A stretch of DNA of 64,000 nt from an uncultured Prevotella sp. (GCA_905233425.1 CAJOEC010000011.1:61136-125135), one strand, 5' to 3'. Shown: positions 35,903 through 45,539, numbered from the stretch's first letter. Notes: a model not told the origin generated them from the letters alone. Numbers and translations are program-made.

Positions 35903-38900
35903 TTATTTGATGACTACTTTATTACCATTATTTATATATATGCCACGCTGCGTGGGCAGTGTGTTTAGGCGGCTGCCGTCGAGCTTGTACCATGCGGCAT
36001 TGTCAAGTCGTGAACCGTCAATATCTTTGATGCCCTGGTACTCGTCGTCGCTCCAGTCGATGACGAGGGAGCGGGCGGCACCGATGGCGGCGGGCAGCTG
36101 GAGATAGGAGCGGTTGGCGGGGAAGACGCCCTCGTCGGGCAGCAGCCAGAACTCGCCCTTGCTCATGCCGTAGCAGTTGCCGGCGCTGTTGTCGATATGC
36201 TGGGCGGTGATGTTGGCCTTCAGCAGGTTGCCGATGTAGTCAAATTTGGAATCTTCCGTCTGGAACTTCATGCTGACGGTTGAGCCAGCCGTGCCACGGA
36301 TGAGGATGCCCTCGTTGGCGTTGGCCACGTTGTCGCTAACCTTCACGGGCCGGACGACGTAGTCGTCGCTCTCGTTCTTGGTGGCATTGTCCTTGATGAT
36401 CCACACTGAGGCCTGGTTGTCGGTGCTCGACACATATACTGGTGCGTCCAAGGCAGGTGCGCCGATGCCTGCTGAGGGTATCGTGTAGTCGGTGAATAGG
36501 TCGTTTGCCCAAAGCGGCTTGTCCAGAACATAGGCTTTGAGTGAGGCCATTGGCACATACCTGACCACCCCAGAGGCGATGGCATTATTGCCGACGGCCA
36601 GTGCCGACGGGTCGGTATGGGGGATGTGGATGCTCGACAGGCGGCTGTCGGTGAAGGCTCCATCGGCTATGGCCGTGACGGGATAGTCGGTCTCGTCAAC
36701 CGTCAGGCTCTCTGCCAGCGTCAGGGAGTACTTGCCGTCGCTTGCCAAGCCGTTGGCGTCGGCATCGTCCTTGTCGAAGCCACTGGCCTCGTAGCCATTG
36801 CCGGACAAGCTATAGGTGTATCGTATGCCGTGGTCGGTGACGTCGGGCAGTGGGGCCTTAATGAGGATGTACTCCAGTTCGACGTTATTCACCGAAAGCG
36901 TGATGTCTGTGGTCATGCGGTCGTCGAGTTCGAACTCCAATGTCTCGTCGTTGGCGGCAGCAGAGAAACTCCTCGTCTGAGAGTAGTTCTGCGCGGAGCC
37001 GTCGTTGTAGGTGTACGAGCAGGTGACCTCGGCATCCTTCAGCATATTACCCTTGACGATGAACGGCACCTTGTGCGTGTCTGTGTAGCCGGTCAGCGTC
37101 ATGGGCTTCTTGATGCAGAGGTCGGTCTGTCCGACGAAGGCCACCTGGGCCTCGCCTTCGGCGCGGTTGTCGTAGATGCGAATGCGGTCGATGGGTTTGT
37201 GCCAGTCAGTTCCGTCGGCTACTATGCTGGCGGTGATGCCCTCAAACTGCGGCAGGTTGCGGCCAGTGTTGCTGTAGAAAGGTGCCCACTTGCGGGTGTC
37301 CTTATCGCCCCATTGACGTGGATAGTAGCCCACGTCGGAGGAGTAGTAGCCCTCTATTCCCTTTGCCTCGTCTTTGGCAGTCTTGCGCCAGTAGGGCATG
37401 GTATTGCGGGAATTACGTGTGAAGAAAGTTTCAAGGGTCTCCAGTTCGTCTAACAGGCTGTCATCATAGCCGTCCATATAGTGCTCCTTGTCCACAGGTT
37501 TGGTGAAATCCCACTTGTAGGGGTTTGCCGTGGCGGGTGTCGTGGCGGGGTCAACGCTGATGACCTCCATGTCGAAGTAGATGTTTGTAAAGTACGGGTC
37601 GGAGAAGCGCAGCCTCGTCAGCCCCGCAGACTTGGCCCGGATGACAATGGTGTCCACCTGCTCCTCGTATATGTTCTTGGCCTCATCTATCAGCTTGACG
37701 GTGGTCTGCATCTCAAATGGGGAATGTGCCGTCATGCCACCGCCAGTTATTGGGAAGCCTGTTTCGTCGATATATGAAATCAGGGGCACAGCTCGGTGGC
37801 AGACTTGGTTGTCTTTGATGATTTTCTTGCTGTAGCGTGCGTAGCCCAGGCGTGTGGCTATGCCGCCACCTGACTGATAGTTCAGGTAGAATGGTGTCAA
37901 GGCATAGCATGTTGGGAAGAAATCGTTGAACTCAGGCAAGGCAATGACATCGCCCACCTGCACGGTGTCGCGGAAGAGCGCATTCTCCGGGTTGGGGAAT
38001 GACAGGCATGTCACAATGGCTCTGTCGGTGAGTAGCCCCTGGTCGGTAGTGAGCTCGGCAGTGAGGTAGCGGCCCAGGCCCAGCATGGCTTTGGCGGTGA
38101 GGGGGCTTTTACTGACTGTAAGGCGGGCGCAAGGGTAGCCTTTGGCATCGATTTTCTTCTCCACCGATATCATGGAAATGAGATTCTCGTCGATAAAGTG
38201 CAGTGCATCTATCTCCTCGTCCCATTTTGTAAGGTTCAGCGAGAATATCACATTGGCTGCCTCCGCAGGAGAAATGTTGGTGTAGGTGAGAGTCACATCA
38301 TAGCTGCTCTGTCCTCTCACCATCGTCACTTCGTGTTCGTCGAAAACCATGCTCTTCGGCTTTGGCTCGGGCTCTTCTGCAGGTTCGTCATCTTCCACCT
38401 TCAGCGGAATGGTGATGGTGGGTACCTTGTAGTGGTAGCCCCACTTGTTGCTGAAAATGGCACTGATGTCGAAAAGCCCTCCGACGGGGAGGTAAATGAC
38501 ATTCCCACTGCGGAACTCAGGGCCTGAGGGGTTCGAAGTGAGTTCGTACTTTACGCCAGTGGGCATCTCAATAGTGTAGGTGATGCTGGTACCCTTCTTG
38601 GCTGTGTTCTTCTGCAATGTGAACACGAACTTGTCCTCGTTCTTCGCTTTGTCCTCGTCGGTGAAGTTTGCTCGTTTGCCACGCAAGAAAGCCCAAACCA
38701 CAACGCTTGTGGCTACAACGACGGCCCCTGCGATGAATACTCCTTCCGGACAGCTGCCAAACAGCGCTGTGGCAATGGCAGGGATGGTGCTGCCCGCCAA
38801 GACGCTGGTGACACCCGTAAGCCCTTTGCCGAAGGGGCCGTCGCCGGTGGTCACGGTGGTGCTCTCGTCGCTTATGCTGCTCAGGCCGTCACCGATGATG

Positions 38901-40510
38901 ATATTCTTGATGGGATTCTTGCCGAAGCACTCTTTGCCTAAGTATTTCAGATTCTGGGTGTTGACCGTTTCCAGCTGGTTGTTGTAGAAGGCGTAGTCGC
39001 CAGCACTCTCCATATTGCCGAGGTCCAGGTTGCTGATATTGTTGTGCTCGAAGGAATGTTCGCCAATGCTGAGGACACTGGACTCGCCGTTAACCCGCTT
39101 AGGAGCGCGGACGTTCCCGTCCGCATTGTAAGCGAAAACGTCCCCGTCTGCATAAGTGGCGGACGAAGACATCCGCGCTCCCTCTGGGGCAACGAAACTG
39201 ACTGTCGTCAGCAAGCCCTTGACGTTCTCTGATGCTCCGGCGAAGGCGTAATTGCCGATGGTGCGGACGTAGCCCAGGTTTACAGACCCGAAGTTTCCTT
39301 TGTAGAAGGCATAGTCGCCAATCTTCACGATGCTGCTTGGGAAGACAATCCCTTCGAGGCCGATGTCCTCAAAGGCGTAGGCGCCCACCTCGGTGACGGT
39401 GAACGTCTTTCCGGCAAACGTAGCCGTAGCGGGCAGTGCTATCCGCCTGGTTCCCGTATAGACTTCACTGGTGGCATCGATGGCCACATGTTCGCCGTCG
39501 CCCACCATGCACTCCAGCGCCTCGTCGTCAGTAATCTTGAATGTCATCTCCAGGCCGTCGATAGTGTTGGTGAAGGTCTGGTTATTAGTCGGCGAGACGA
39601 TATGGGCTGAAGACCCCAAGGCAGTGGAGTAAGCACTCTCGCAGCCCTTCGGCACAACGATGGTTGCGCTGGAAAGGGTACCTGAGTCAAACTCATAAGA
39701 CAAGGTGATTCCCGATGGTATCTCCGTCCACTCAAAGATAATCGTCTGCAAACCCGAACATCCCTTGAAAGCCCCATTCTGAGCACCAAACGAGGTGACA
39801 GAGGCTGGGATGGTGATTTCGGTCAGGCTGCTACATTTGTGAAATGCCTCCGAGCCAATCGTTTTGAGCGTCGGGGGAAGTGTAACGTTCTCCAAGGCAG
39901 TACAGCCTGAGAAGCACCATTGCGGTATCGTCTCCAAAGTGGAAGGTAGGACAACACTTTCCAGCGAAGCACAGTTCCAGAAAGTGTAAAGACTAAGTGT
40001 AGTCAGTCCCTCGGGAAGGTTGATAGACTCTATGGCACTTTGTTCAAATGCATTCGCTCCAATGGACTTCAAGCTCGTTCCCAGATTAACCGTCTTTGCA
40101 CTGCTATGGAAAAAAGCCGTTGCTCCGATGGACTGCACACCTGAGCCCAGATTAATCGTTTGGGCATGACAATAGCCGAAAGCACTTGTCCCAATACTCA
40201 CGACGGTACTTGGCAGCGAGATGGAGTTGGTGAATTTCCAACCATAGAAAGAACTTTCGCCAATCTCGGTGATCGTGTAGTATTTCTCATCGTGGCTTAC
40301 CGTTTGCGGGATTTCTATATCCGTCCCCTCCGGCCAGTAATTAGCACGGTTGACTGTCCGCACCGTTCTCTGCTCTTCGCTGATAATTTGGCAATAGAGT
40401 GTCGCTGAACCTCCGCTTTGTGTGAGGTCGACGGTAAAGTCATAGTCGTCTGCTGCCCAAAGCCCAGTGGCCGTGCAGCAAAGCAGTAATAATGATAATA
40501 ATCGTTTCAT
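35903..40510 (-). CDS. BspA-type leucine-rich-repeat surface protein
   Basis: A 1535-residue protein with a signal peptide (MKRLLSLLLLCCTATGLWA). Residues about 70-540 are BspA/LRR_5 repeats, each like SLPSTVVSIGTSAFGYC or VTLPPTLKTIGSEAFHKC, interrupted at about 443-470 by an 81-bp repeat encoded in frame. A hydrophobic helix (GVFIAGAVVVATSVVVWAFL) lies near 590-610 and is followed by RGKR. Beta-rich domains follow, then a partial repeat of LRR type near 1330. The tail WYKLDGSRL, then RGIYINNGNKVVIK matches two other secreted proteins here. BspA-like proteins mediate adhesion to host matrix or other bacteria. The internal helix is unusual for a protein crossing both membranes. A -7 box lies upstream at 40594-40601. 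Confidence 0.87.
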   Translation of the reverse strand: MKRLLSLLLLCCTATGLWAADDYDFTVDLTQSGGSATLYCQIISEEQRTVRTVNRANYWPEGTDIEIPQTVSHDEKYYTITEIGESSFYGWKFTNSISLPSTVVSIGTSAFGYCHAQTINLGSGVQSIGATAFFHSSAKTVNLGTSLKSIGANAFEQSAIESINLPEGLTTLSLYTFWNCASLESVVLPSTLETIPQWCFSGCTALENVTLPPTLKTIGSEAFHKCSSLTEITIPASVTSFGAQNGAFKGCSGLQTIIFEWTEIPSGITLSYEFDSGTLSSATIVVPKGCESAYSTALGSSAHIVSPTNNQTFTNTIDGLEMTFKITDDEALECMVGDGEHVAIDATSEVYTGTRRIALPATATFAGKTFTVTEVGAYAFEDIGLEGIVFPSSIVKIGDYAFYKGNFGSVNLGYVRTIGNYAFAGASENVKGLLTTVSFVAPEGARMSSSATYADGDVFAYNADGNVRAPKRVNGESSVLSIGEHSFEHNNISNLDLGNMESAGDYAFYNNQLETVNTQNLKYLGKECFGKNPIKNIIIGDGLSSISDESTTVTTGDGPFGKGLTGVTSVLAGSTIPAIATALFGSCPEGVFIAGAVVVATSVVVWAFLRGKRANFTDEDKAKNEDKFVFTLQKNTAKKGTSITYTIEMPTGVKYELTSNPSGPEFRSGNVIYLPVGGLFDISAIFSNKWGYHYKVPTITIPLKVEDDEPAEEPEPKPKSMVFDEHEVTMVRGQSSYDVTLTYTNISPAEAANVIFSLNLTKWDEEIDALHFIDENLISMISVEKKIDAKGYPCARLTVSKSPLTAKAMLGLGRYLTAELTTDQGLLTDRAIVTCLSFPNPENALFRDTVQVGDVIALPEFNDFFPTCYALTPFYLNYQSGGGIATRLGYARYSKKIIKDNQVCHRAVPLISYIDETGFPITGGGMTAHSPFEMQTTVKLIDEAKNIYEEQVDTIVIRAKSAGLTRLRFSDPYFTNIYFDMEVISVDPATTPATANPYKWDFTKPVDKEHYMDGYDDSLLDELETLETFFTRNSRNTMPYWRKTAKDEAKGIEGYYSSDVGYYPRQWGDKDTRKWAPFYSNTGRNLPQFEGITASIVADGTDWHKPIDRIRIYDNRAEGEAQVAFVGQTDLCIKKPMTLTGYTDTHKVPFIVKGNMLKDAEVTCSYTYNDGSAQNYSQTRSFSAAANDETLEFELDDRMTTDITLSVNNVELEYILIKAPLPDVTDHGIRYTYSLSGNGYEASGFDKDDADANGLASDGKYSLTLAESLTVDETDYPVTAIADGAFTDSRLSSIHIPHTDPSALAVGNNAIASGVVRYVPMASLKAYVLDKPLWANDLFTDYTIPSAGIGAPALDAPVYVSSTDNQASVWIIKDNATKNESDDYVVRPVKVSDNVANANEGILIRGTAGSTVSMKFQTEDSKFDYIGNLLKANITAQHIDNSAGNCYGMSKGEFWLLPDEGVFPANRSYLQLPAAIGAARSLVIDWSDDEYQGIKDIDGSRLDNAAWYKLDGSRLNTLPTQRGIYINNGNKVVIK
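39102..39182 (-). repeat. 81-bp palindromic element, in frame inside the BspA-like gene
   Basis: Ends GGAGCGCGGA and TCCGCGCTCC are exact inverted repeats. Inside lie two hairpins, one of them GCGGACG-GGAA-CGTCCGC. Its length is exactly 27 codons, and it encodes GARMSSSATYADGDVFAYNA then DGNVRAP. It has the same outer-ends-plus-two-hairpins layout as the elements in valS and the Smr gene but a different sequence. Confidence 0.8.
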
Positions 40511-40593
40511 TGGTTGTAATTATGTTTTAATAAGTCCTTTGTCACTTACGCAGTCGTTGTTGGCGTTGTTTGTCTACTGTCGCAATTCGCGTG

Positions 40594-40601
40594 CAAAATT
40601 A
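40594..40601 (-). promoter_or_regulatory. Promoter -7 box for the BspA-like gene
   Basis: Minus-strand TAATTTTG followed by CA matches the -7 consensus, 84 bp before the ATG. The -33 position holds only a weak match. The rest of the 468-bp gap to 40979 holds array C and the promoter of the kinase gene. Confidence 0.6.
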
Positions 40602-40732
40602 CAACTTTTTCCGTACATGGCGTACAATGTTATTATGAAAAATTGTCTTTGGGCTGGCATAATTGACGCATTTTCATTCGAATTCCGCCGTTCACGGTTT
40701 TTATATAGTAGTCATACGTATAAACATGACCT

Positions 40733-40908
40733 TTCCACGCCCGCCGTCTGTTCTGTCGGCGGGCGTGGAACGAATTGCCGGCGGGCGTGGAACGAACTGT
40801 CCGCGGCCGTGGACAGGTCGGGAAGACCGGGCCTCTCTCCCCGGGAAACCGGCTCTTTCCCCCAGTCCTCACGGCTCTTTCCCCCAGTCCTCACGGTCGT
40901 TTTTCACA
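40733..40908. repeat. 22-bp tandem repeat array C (8 units)
   Basis: Eight consecutive 22-bp units begin at 40733, 40755, 40777, 40799, 40821, 40843, 40865 and 40887. Units 2 and 3 share CGGCGGGCGTGGAACGAA; units 6 and 7 share CGGCTCTTTCCCCCA. Period is exact while sequence changes along the array. It lies between the divergent BspA-like and kinase genes. Confidence 0.85.
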
Positions 40909-40927
40909 TTTTTCTTCCATTCTGCCC

Positions 40928-40955
40928 TTTTTTTCACGAATTATTCGTACCTTTG
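40928..40955 (+). promoter_or_regulatory. Bacteroidetes-type promoter for the kinase-RapZ fusion gene
   Basis: TACCTTTG at 40948-40955 fits the -7 consensus; a T-rich run ahead of it supplies a weak -33. The ATG lies 24 bp downstream at 40979, which rules out the longer ORF start at 40775. Confidence 0.7.
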
Positions 40956-40978
40956 CAACCAATTTAATATCCCAGACT

Positions 40979-42499
40979 ATGCAACAACTGACAGAACTGT
41001 ATAAAAAGTTGCGTGGCTCGGAGCCTGCCGTTACCGAGCACCTGCCGGGCGGGGGCAGCAACAGGGCGTACTATCGTATGTTCGATGCCGACGGGCACTC
41101 GGTGGTGGGCTGCATTGGCACGAGCCGCGACGAGAACCATGCCTTCGTCTATCTCGCCCGTCATTTCACGCGGCGCAAGCTGCCTGTGCCCGAGATTCTT
41201 GCCGTCAGCGACGACGAGCTGCGCTATCTGCAGACCGACCTCGGGTCGGTGTCGCTCTTCGATGCCATCCGTGGAGGGCGCGAGGCCGGCGGGCGCTACA
41301 CCCTGAAAGAGCAGGAACTGCTGCGGCGCACCATCTGTGAGCTGCCCAACATGCAGTTCCGTGGGGCACGTGGGCTGGATTTCACGCAGTGCTATCCACA
41401 GCCCGCCTTCGATGTCGATGGTGTGCTCTTCGACCTGAACTATTTCAAGTACTGCTTCCTGAAGGCCACTGAACTGGACTTCCACGAGCTGAAGTTAGAG
41501 GCTGACTTCCGGCTGCTTGCCAAGGACCTTACTGCCGAGCCGTCGGAGTCGTTCCTCTACCGTGACTTCCAGGCAAGAAACGTCATGGTAGGCGAGGCTG
41601 GGAAAGGTCTTTATTTCATTGATTTCCAAGGCGGTCGTCGCGGCCCGTTCTACTATGACTTGGCCTCGTTCCTATGGCAGGCATCGGCCCGATACCCCGA
41701 CCGTCTGCGTCGTGAGCTGATCGACGAGTACTATGCTGCTGCCCAGCAGTTCACGGAGATGCCCAAGCGCGAGCATTTCGACCGCCGTCTGCACCTCTTC
41801 GTCCTATTCCGCACGCTGCAGGTACTGGGGGCCTACGGTTTCCGCGGCTATTTCGAGAGGAAACAGCATTTCTTGGAGTCCATACCGTCGGCAATACAGA
41901 ACCTGAGGGAGCTTTCCATCAATTATCCATACCTCTCCGACCTTCTCCGCCGTCTCACCGAGCTGCCGCAGTTTGCCCGCATTGAGCAGCCCGCTCAGAG
42001 CCGTGCCGACGGATATAAGACCACTGACAACAACCCCTACAAGGCCCATCCTAACGACGGCCCGGCGACATTCTCGAAATACGACGGCGTGGGGCCGCTC
42101 GTGGTGCGCGTCTACAGCTTCTCCTACCGCAAGGGCATCCCCGAGGATGATAGCGGCAATGGCGGCGGATATGTCTTCGACTGCCGCTCGACCCACAACC
42201 CCGGACGCTATGAGCCGTACAAGCGGTTGACGGGACTCGACGAGCCGGTAATCCGATTCCTTGAGGACGACGGCGAGATACTGACGTTCCTCGAAAGCGT
42301 CTACCGTCTGGCCGATGCCCACGTGGAGCGTTATCTGCAGCGCGGCTTCACCTCGCTAATGTTCTCATTCGGCTGCACCGGCGGACAGCACCGCTCGGTA
42401 TATTCCGCACAGCATCTCGCCGAGCATATCCACCAGAAATACGGCATAGAGGTGCACATCTGCCACCGTGAGCAGAACATCCAACAGACATTACTATAG
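40979..42499 (+). CDS. Aminoglycoside-phosphotransferase-like sugar kinase fused to RapZ C-terminal domain
   Basis: A 506-residue cytoplasmic fusion. Residues about 1-330 are an APH-type kinase: GGGSNRAYYR is the nucleotide loop, LYRDFQARNVMV carries the catalytic aspartate, and YFIDFQGGRRGPFYYDLASF the metal-binding aspartate. This resembles AmgK, the anomeric kinase for N-acetylmuramate and GlcNAc in wall recycling. From about 375 onward the sequence matches the C-terminal domain of RapZ (VRVYSFSYRKGIP, FDCRSTHNPGRYEPY, FSFGCTGGQHRSVY, HICHRE). That domain binds glucosamine-6-phosphate and small RNA in enteric bacteria. The fusion would link amino-sugar phosphorylation to sensing, an inference. 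The ATG follows a -7 box by 24 bp. Confidence 0.85.
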   Translation: MQQLTELYKKLRGSEPAVTEHLPGGGSNRAYYRMFDADGHSVVGCIGTSRDENHAFVYLARHFTRRKLPVPEILAVSDDELRYLQTDLGSVSLFDAIRGGREAGGRYTLKEQELLRRTICELPNMQFRGARGLDFTQCYPQPAFDVDGVLFDLNYFKYCFLKATELDFHELKLEADFRLLAKDLTAEPSESFLYRDFQARNVMVGEAGKGLYFIDFQGGRRGPFYYDLASFLWQASARYPDRLRRELIDEYYAAAQQFTEMPKREHFDRRLHLFVLFRTLQVLGAYGFRGYFERKQHFLESIPSAIQNLRELSINYPYLSDLLRRLTELPQFARIEQPAQSRADGYKTTDNNPYKAHPNDGPATFSKYDGVGPLVVRVYSFSYRKGIPEDDSGNGGGYVFDCRSTHNPGRYEPYKRLTGLDEPVIRFLEDDGEILTFLESVYRLADAHVERYLQRGFTSLMFSFGCTGGQHRSVYSAQHLAEHIHQKYGIEVHICHREQNIQQTLL

Positions 42500-42590
42500 G
42501 ATAACTGCATATTTATACGTTGTGAAAGGCCGGAAATGGATTGTCAGATAAGCGAAACAAACTTTTTAATACCGATTAACGTACAATTCT

Positions 42591-42621
42591 TTTTCTGTTT
42601 CAGAAATTCTTCGTACCTTTG
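42591..42621 (+). promoter_or_regulatory. Bacteroidetes-type promoter for valS
   Basis: TACCTTTG (42614-42621) is a full -7 match; TTTT at 42591-42594 stands at the -33 distance. The valS ATG is 33 bp downstream at 42654. Confidence 0.7.
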
Positions 42622-42653
42622 CACGCTGAAAATAATGCATTATTAATAATGAT

Positions 42654-45539
42654 ATGGAAATAGCAAGCAAGTACGACCCTCGTGAAGTCGAGGGTAAGTG
42701 GTATCAGTATTGGCTGGACAACAAGCTTTTCAGCTCAAAGCCAGATGGTCGTGAACCTTATACTATAGTCATTCCCCCGCCCAACGTGACGGGTGTGCTC
42801 CACATGGGGCACATGCTCAACAACACCATCCAGGACATCCTCATCCGCCGTGCACGCATGGAGGGTAAGAACGCCTGCTGGGTGCCGGGCACCGACCACG
42901 CCTCGATAGCCACAGAGGCCAAGGTGGTGAGGAAGTTGGCTGACCAGGGCATCAAGAAGCGCGACCTCAACCGCGAGCAGTTCCTCAGCCACGCATGGGA
43001 ATGGACTCATGAGCACGGCGGCATCATCCTGAAGCAGCTGCGCCGACTCGGTGCCTCCTGCGACTGGGACCGTACCGCCTTCACCATGGACCCTGTGCGC
43101 TCAGAGAGCGTCATCAAGGTATTCGTCGACCTCTACCGCAAGGGTTACATCTACCGTGGCCTCCGCATGGTGAACTGGGACCCCAAGGCCCTCACCGCCC
43201 TCTCAACCGAGGAGGTCGTCTACAAGGAGGAGCAGAGCCACCTCTACCACCTGAAGTACTACTTGGCAGACCAACAGACCCTCCCCCAACCCCTCCCTGT
43301 AGGGAGGGGAGAGGTTACTTCTGCTGATGAAGGTATATACTCCCCTCCCTCACAGGAAGGGGCTGGGGGTGGGTCTGTCATCCACAAGGACGACCGCGGC
43401 TACTACGCCGTCGTCGCCACCACCCGACCCGAGACCATCATGGGCGACACCGCTATGTGTATCAACCCCAAGGATCCGAAGAACCAGTGGCTGAAGGGCC
43501 GCAAGGTCATTGTTCCCTTGGTGAACCGTGTCATCCCCGTCATCGAGGACCGCTACGTCGACATCGAGTTCGGTACGGGCTGTCTGAAGGTCACTCCCGC
43601 CCACGACACCAACGACTACATGCTGGGCAAGACCCACAACCTGGAGACCATCGACATCTTCAATCCCGACGGCACCATCTCCGAACAGTCGCCCATCTAC
43701 GTCGGTATGGACCGCATGGACTGCCGCCGGCAGATAGTGCTCGACCTCCAGGAGGCTGGCCTCATGGAGAAGGTGGAGGACTACACCAACAAGGTGGGCT
43801 ACTCCGAGCGCAACCCCGACACTCCCATCGAGCCGCGCCTCTCGCTGCAGTGGTTCCTCAAGATGGAGCACTTCGCAGAGATTGCACTGAAGCCCGTCAT
43901 GGAGGGCGAAATGCATTTCTACCCACAGAAATACGTCAACACCTACAAGAACTGGCTTGAGAACATCCAGGACTGGTGCATCAGCCGACAGCTGTGGTGG
44001 GGCCACCGCATCCCGGCCTACTACTATAGCCCCACCCCCGACCCCTCCCGCAGGGGGGAGGGGAGTATATACTCTCAAGGTGGAAATACAGCGCAAGATG
44101 TAACTACTCCCCTCCCCACCGAGGGAGGGGCCGGGGGTGGGGCTTCTGAAGCTTTCGTCGTCGCCGAGACCGCCCAGGAGGCCCTCGAACTGGCACGCAA
44201 GGAGAGCGGCAACGCCAGCCTCCAGCTCTCCGACCTCCGTCAGGACGAGGATGCCCTCGACACCTGGTTCTCCTCGTGGCTCTGGCCCGTCTCGCTCTTC
44301 GACGGCATACGCAACCCCGGCAACGAGGAAATCAACTATTACTATCCCACCAGCGACCTCGTCACCGCCCCCGACATCATCTTCTTCTGGGTGGCCCGCA
44401 TGATTATGGCTGGCGAGGAGTATATGGGCAAGTACCCCTTCAAGAACGTCTACTTCACCGGCATCGTCCGCGACAAGCTGGGCCGCAAGATGTCGAAGAG
44501 CCTCGGCAACAGCCCCGACCCCATCGAGCTGATTGACAAGTTCGGCGCCGACGGCGTGCGCATGGGCATGATGCTCTCCGCCCCTGCCGGCAACGACATC
44601 CTCTTCGACGAAGCCCTCTGCGAGCAGGGCCGCAACTTCAACAACAAGATTTGGAATGCCTTCCGCCTCGTCAAGGGCTGGCAAGTCAGTTCGGTAGACT
44701 GCGGCATTGCCGCAGTGAACCAGACCGCCGTCCGCTGGATGGACGCCAAGCTGCGCCAGGCCGACGCTGAGCTGAAGGACCATTTCTCGAAATACCGCAT
44801 CAGCGACGCCCTGATGACCGTCTATAAGCTCTTCTGGGACGAGTTCTCGCAGTGGTACCTCGAAATGGTCAAGCCCGCCTACATCGACGGCAAGCAGCAG
44901 CCCCTCGATCGCGAGACCTACGACGCCACCCTGCGCTTCTTCGAGACGCTTCTGAAGATGCTCCACCCCTTCATGCCCTTCATCACCGAAGAGCTGTGGC
45001 AGGCCCTCTACGACCGCCAGTCCGGCGAGAGCATCATGCGCGAAAAGCTTGAGCTTGGCGGTTTAACAGCCGATGACGAAGCCCTCATCGCCGACATTGA
45101 GCAGGTGAAGCAGGTGGTTGGCGGCGTGCGCACCGTGCGCAGTCAGAAGAACATAGCACCGAAGGAACGACTTCAGCTACAGACTGTTAGCCAGAATCGC
45201 TTCGAGCGTTACAACGACATCATCATGAAGATGGCCGGCCTCTCCGACATCAATGTCGTGGAGCAGAAGGATGCCACCGCCAGTGCCTTTATGGTGGGCA
45301 CCGACGAGTTTGCCGTTCCCCTTGGCTCGCTCATCGACGTGAAAGCCGAGATTGAGAAGATGGAGGCCCAGCTGAAGCACCTCGAAGGTTTCCTCGCCGG
45401 GGTTCAGAAGAAGCTCTCCAACGAGCGTTTCGTCGCCAATGCCCCCGAGGCCGTCGTTGCCTTGGAGCGCAAGAAGCAGAGCGACGCCGAGGAGAAGATT
45501 GCCTCGCTGAAGGAATCGCTTGCTGCACTTAAAAAGTAA
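42654..45539 (+). CDS. valS: Valyl-tRNA synthetase carrying two repeat-encoded insertions
   Basis: A 961-residue class I synthetase that charges tRNA-Val. HMGH at residues 50-53 is the HIGH motif in [17 protein letters not shown], and KMSKS lies at 612-616. [20 protein letters not shown] of the editing domain, and the C-terminal coiled coil ([20 protein letters not shown] region) are all present. Two segments do not belong to the family: about residues 208-241 ([20 protein letters not shown]), before the editing-domain motif, and about 459-497 ([17 protein letters not shown] region), just after [11 protein letters not shown]. Both are encoded by palindromic repeats and keep the frame. As the enzyme is essential, it must tolerate them. 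The AspT-like gene starts 6 bp downstream. Confidence 0.97.
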   Translation: MEIASKYDPREVEGKWYQYWLDNKLFSSKPDGREPYTIVIPPPNVTGVLHMGHMLNNTIQDILIRRARMEGKNACWVPGTDHASIATEAKVVRKLADQGIKKRDLNREQFLSHAWEWTHEHGGIILKQLRRLGASCDWDRTAFTMDPVRSESVIKVFVDLYRKGYIYRGLRMVNWDPKALTALSTEEVVYKEEQSHLYHLKYYLADQQTLPQPLPVGRGEVTSADEGIYSPPSQEGAGGGSVIHKDDRGYYAVVATTRPETIMGDTAMCINPKDPKNQWLKGRKVIVPLVNRVIPVIEDRYVDIEFGTGCLKVTPAHDTNDYMLGKTHNLETIDIFNPDGTISEQSPIYVGMDRMDCRRQIVLDLQEAGLMEKVEDYTNKVGYSERNPDTPIEPRLSLQWFLKMEHFAEIALKPVMEGEMHFYPQKYVNTYKNWLENIQDWCISRQLWWGHRIPAYYYSPTPDPSRRGEGSIYSQGGNTAQDVTTPLPTEGGAGGGASEAFVVAETAQEALELARKESGNASLQLSDLRQDEDALDTWFSSWLWPVSLFDGIRNPGNEEINYYYPTSDLVTAPDIIFFWVARMIMAGEEYMGKYPFKNVYFTGIVRDKLGRKMSKSLGNSPDPIELIDKFGADGVRMGMMLSAPAGNDILFDEALCEQGRNFNNKIWNAFRLVKGWQVSSVDCGIAAVNQTAVRWMDAKLRQADAELKDHFSKYRISDALMTVYKLFWDEFSQWYLEMVKPAYIDGKQQPLDRETYDATLRFFETLLKMLHPFMPFITEELWQALYDRQSGESIMREKLELGGLTADDEALIADIEQVKQVVGGVRTVRSQKNIAPKERLQLQTVSQNRFERYNDIIMKMAGLSDINVVEQKDATASAFMVGTDEFAVPLGSLIDVKAEIEKMEAQLKHLEGFLAGVQKKLSNERFVANAPEAVVALERKKQSDAEEKIASLKESLAALKK
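43275..43377 (+). repeat. Intragenic palindromic element, orientation 1, in valS
   Basis: Outer inverted ends CAGACCCTCCCC and GGGGGTGGGTCTG enclose two hairpins (CCCCTCCC-TGTA-GGGAGGGG, and CCCCTCC with GGAAGGGG). The centre includes TACTTCTGC and GGTATATACTCCCC. It is the shortest copy, about 102 bp, and adds about 34 residues before the editing-domain motif VATTRPET. Confidence 0.88.
44028..44144 (-). repeat. Intragenic palindromic element, orientation 2, in valS
   Basis: A 117-bp copy (39 codons) with ends AGCCCCACCCCCGACCCC and GGGGCCGGGGGTGGGGCT. Its inner landmarks GAGTATATAC and TAACTACTCCCC are those of the copy at 43275 read on the other strand, so it is inverted relative to that copy. 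It is in frame, adding about 39 residues. Confidence 0.88.

Noticed and set aside
40467..40967. 166-codon + strand frame upstream of the kinase fusion
   Set aside because: It runs through the 22-bp array and the kinase promoter, begins inside the BspA gene on the other strand and has an implausible composition.
43350..44966. 538-codon minus-strand frame inside valS
   Set aside because: Antisense shadow of valS; the product is low in complexity (Val, Gly, Asp, Leu) and has no recognisable domain.
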